Part shown: piece after piece, positions 63,601 through 64,000 of the stretch | How positions within the stretch are numbered: the stretch's first letter is position 1 | Layout: the number at the start of each line of letters is the position of its first letter | DNA from: TOLSYN sp963849065 | GTDB lineage: Bacteria; Acidobacteriota; Terriglobia; Terriglobales; Acidobacteriaceae | Direction of reading: 5' to 3' | Assembly: GCA_963849065.1 (NCBI GenBank) | Contig: CAWKFM010000001.1 | Coordinates: forward strand, 558,001 to 622,000 | Length of the DNA: 64,000 nucleotides | Program-made: the position numbers and the translations under genes | The notes under the pieces: model-generated | Seen by the model: the letters and a program-made list of their open reading frames with translations, nothing else | What the model was told of the DNA's origin: nothing | Database searches by the model: none

Positions 63601-64000
63601 CTAGTTGGTTTCTGGGAGCGGTGCGGGCTTGGCGATGCTGGAATCCCTCTGCTTCTGAGTTTTGGCCAGCCAGAGCGCGACGCGCCAGCCCAGAAGGATG
63701 GTGAGGAAAAAAAGATAAAGCTCCGGCTGCTGCTTGTCGCGCTTCACCAGCCAGTAGAAATGGATGGCTCCGGCGGTGGCCGCCAGATAGACGAGGCGAT
63801 GCAGGCGGACCCAGTTCTTGCCCAACGCGCGGATCGACTTCTGCGTCGATGTGAGGGCCAGCGGAAGCATAAGAAGCCAGCAGAGCGTGCCCATGGTGAT
63901 AAAGGGGCGCTTGACTACGTCATGAGCAATGGAGTGCGGGCTGAACATCTGGTCGAGCCACAGGTAGGTGAGCAGGTGCAGGCAGCCGTAGAAGAATGCG
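63601..64000 (-). CDS. msrQ: MsrQ-like heme membrane protein (5' end off window)
   Basis: The minus-strand frame runs from the right edge to the stop at 63601, giving 133 codons. It reads FFYGCLHLLTYLWLDQ, then DVVKRPFITMG and KNWVRLHRLVYLAATAGAIH. These are family segments carrying heme-ligand His residues. MsrQ is the cytochrome b-type partner of the periplasmic methionine sulfoxide reductase MsrP. The msrP gene would be expected just past the edge. The internal ATG at 63948 is not the start, because conserved sequence continues upstream. Confidence 0.88.
   Translation of the reverse strand, partial: AFFYGCLHLLTYLWLDQMFSPHSIAHDVVKRPFITMGTLCWLLMLPLALTSTQKSIRALGKNWVRLHRLVYLAATAGAIHFYWLVKRDKQQPELYLFFLTILLGWRVALWLAKTQKQRDSSIAKPAPLPETN

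Overview
The window is high-GC DNA from a free-living aerobic bacterium. Three things point to an acidobacterium of the Terriglobia type: an Alternative Complex III operon joined to an A2-type caa3 oxidase, several short proteins of the kind often seen in that group, and dispersed palindromes starting GGGTGCCCCA. This assignment is inference; no rRNA gene is present to settle it.

Layout. Positions 1-1424 hold the 5' part of a polytopic membrane protein (minus strand). From 2018 to 25075 one uninterrupted plus-strand run carries the joined str, S10, spc and alpha operons: rpsL-rpsG-fusA-tuf-rpsJ-rplC-rplD-rplW-rplB-rpsS-rplV-rpsC-rplP-rpmC-rpsQ-rplN-rplX-rplE-rpsN-rpsH-rplF-rplR-rpsE-rpmD-rplO-secY-adk-map-infA-rpmJ-rpsM-rpsK-rpsD-rpoA-rplQ. 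It has a candidate promoter at 1568-1596, a leader of about 415 nt and a clear intrinsic terminator at 25137-25163. Many spacers between these genes are 60-215 nt long and carry GC-rich hairpins. Three genes have short direct duplications at their stop codons.

From 25263 to 27148 come a small zinc-ribbon protein and an aldehyde dehydrogenase. From 27634 to 40621 runs a respiratory operon: actABCDEF (quinol to cytochrome c), one unassigned membrane-anchored protein, a Sco copper chaperone, and cytochrome oxidase subunits II, I, III and IV. Quinol electrons would pass through the multiheme ActA/ActE to the cytochrome c domain of CoxB, then CuA, then the heme-copper centre. From 40768 to 44102 lies a PhoB/PhoR-like two-component system with phoU, without a Pst transporter.

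The rest is housekeeping and accessory genes in short units: hemolysin III-type membrane protein, Mn/Fe superoxide dismutase, two small membrane proteins, an M24 peptidase, a repeat-containing secreted protein, a 38-residue secreted Cys/His-rich peptide, PEP carboxykinase, PgeF, glutamate dehydrogenase, an ECF sigma/anti-sigma/CpxP-like module, ComF with an HNH protein, a kinase-fold protein that lacks the catalytic Asp motif, a LolA-like exported protein, a YggS unit, an AlkD-like protein, a zinc-ribbon/Sel1 protein and an MsrQ fragment at the right edge.

The accessory half also contains eight copies of one dispersed palindrome family (one of them lies within the ribosomal region) and three of a second repeat family. 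The most distinctive single item is the tiny Cys/His peptide gene at 48405-48521, which sits between two related direct repeats. I saw no tRNA, rRNA, CRISPR array, transposase or prophage gene.
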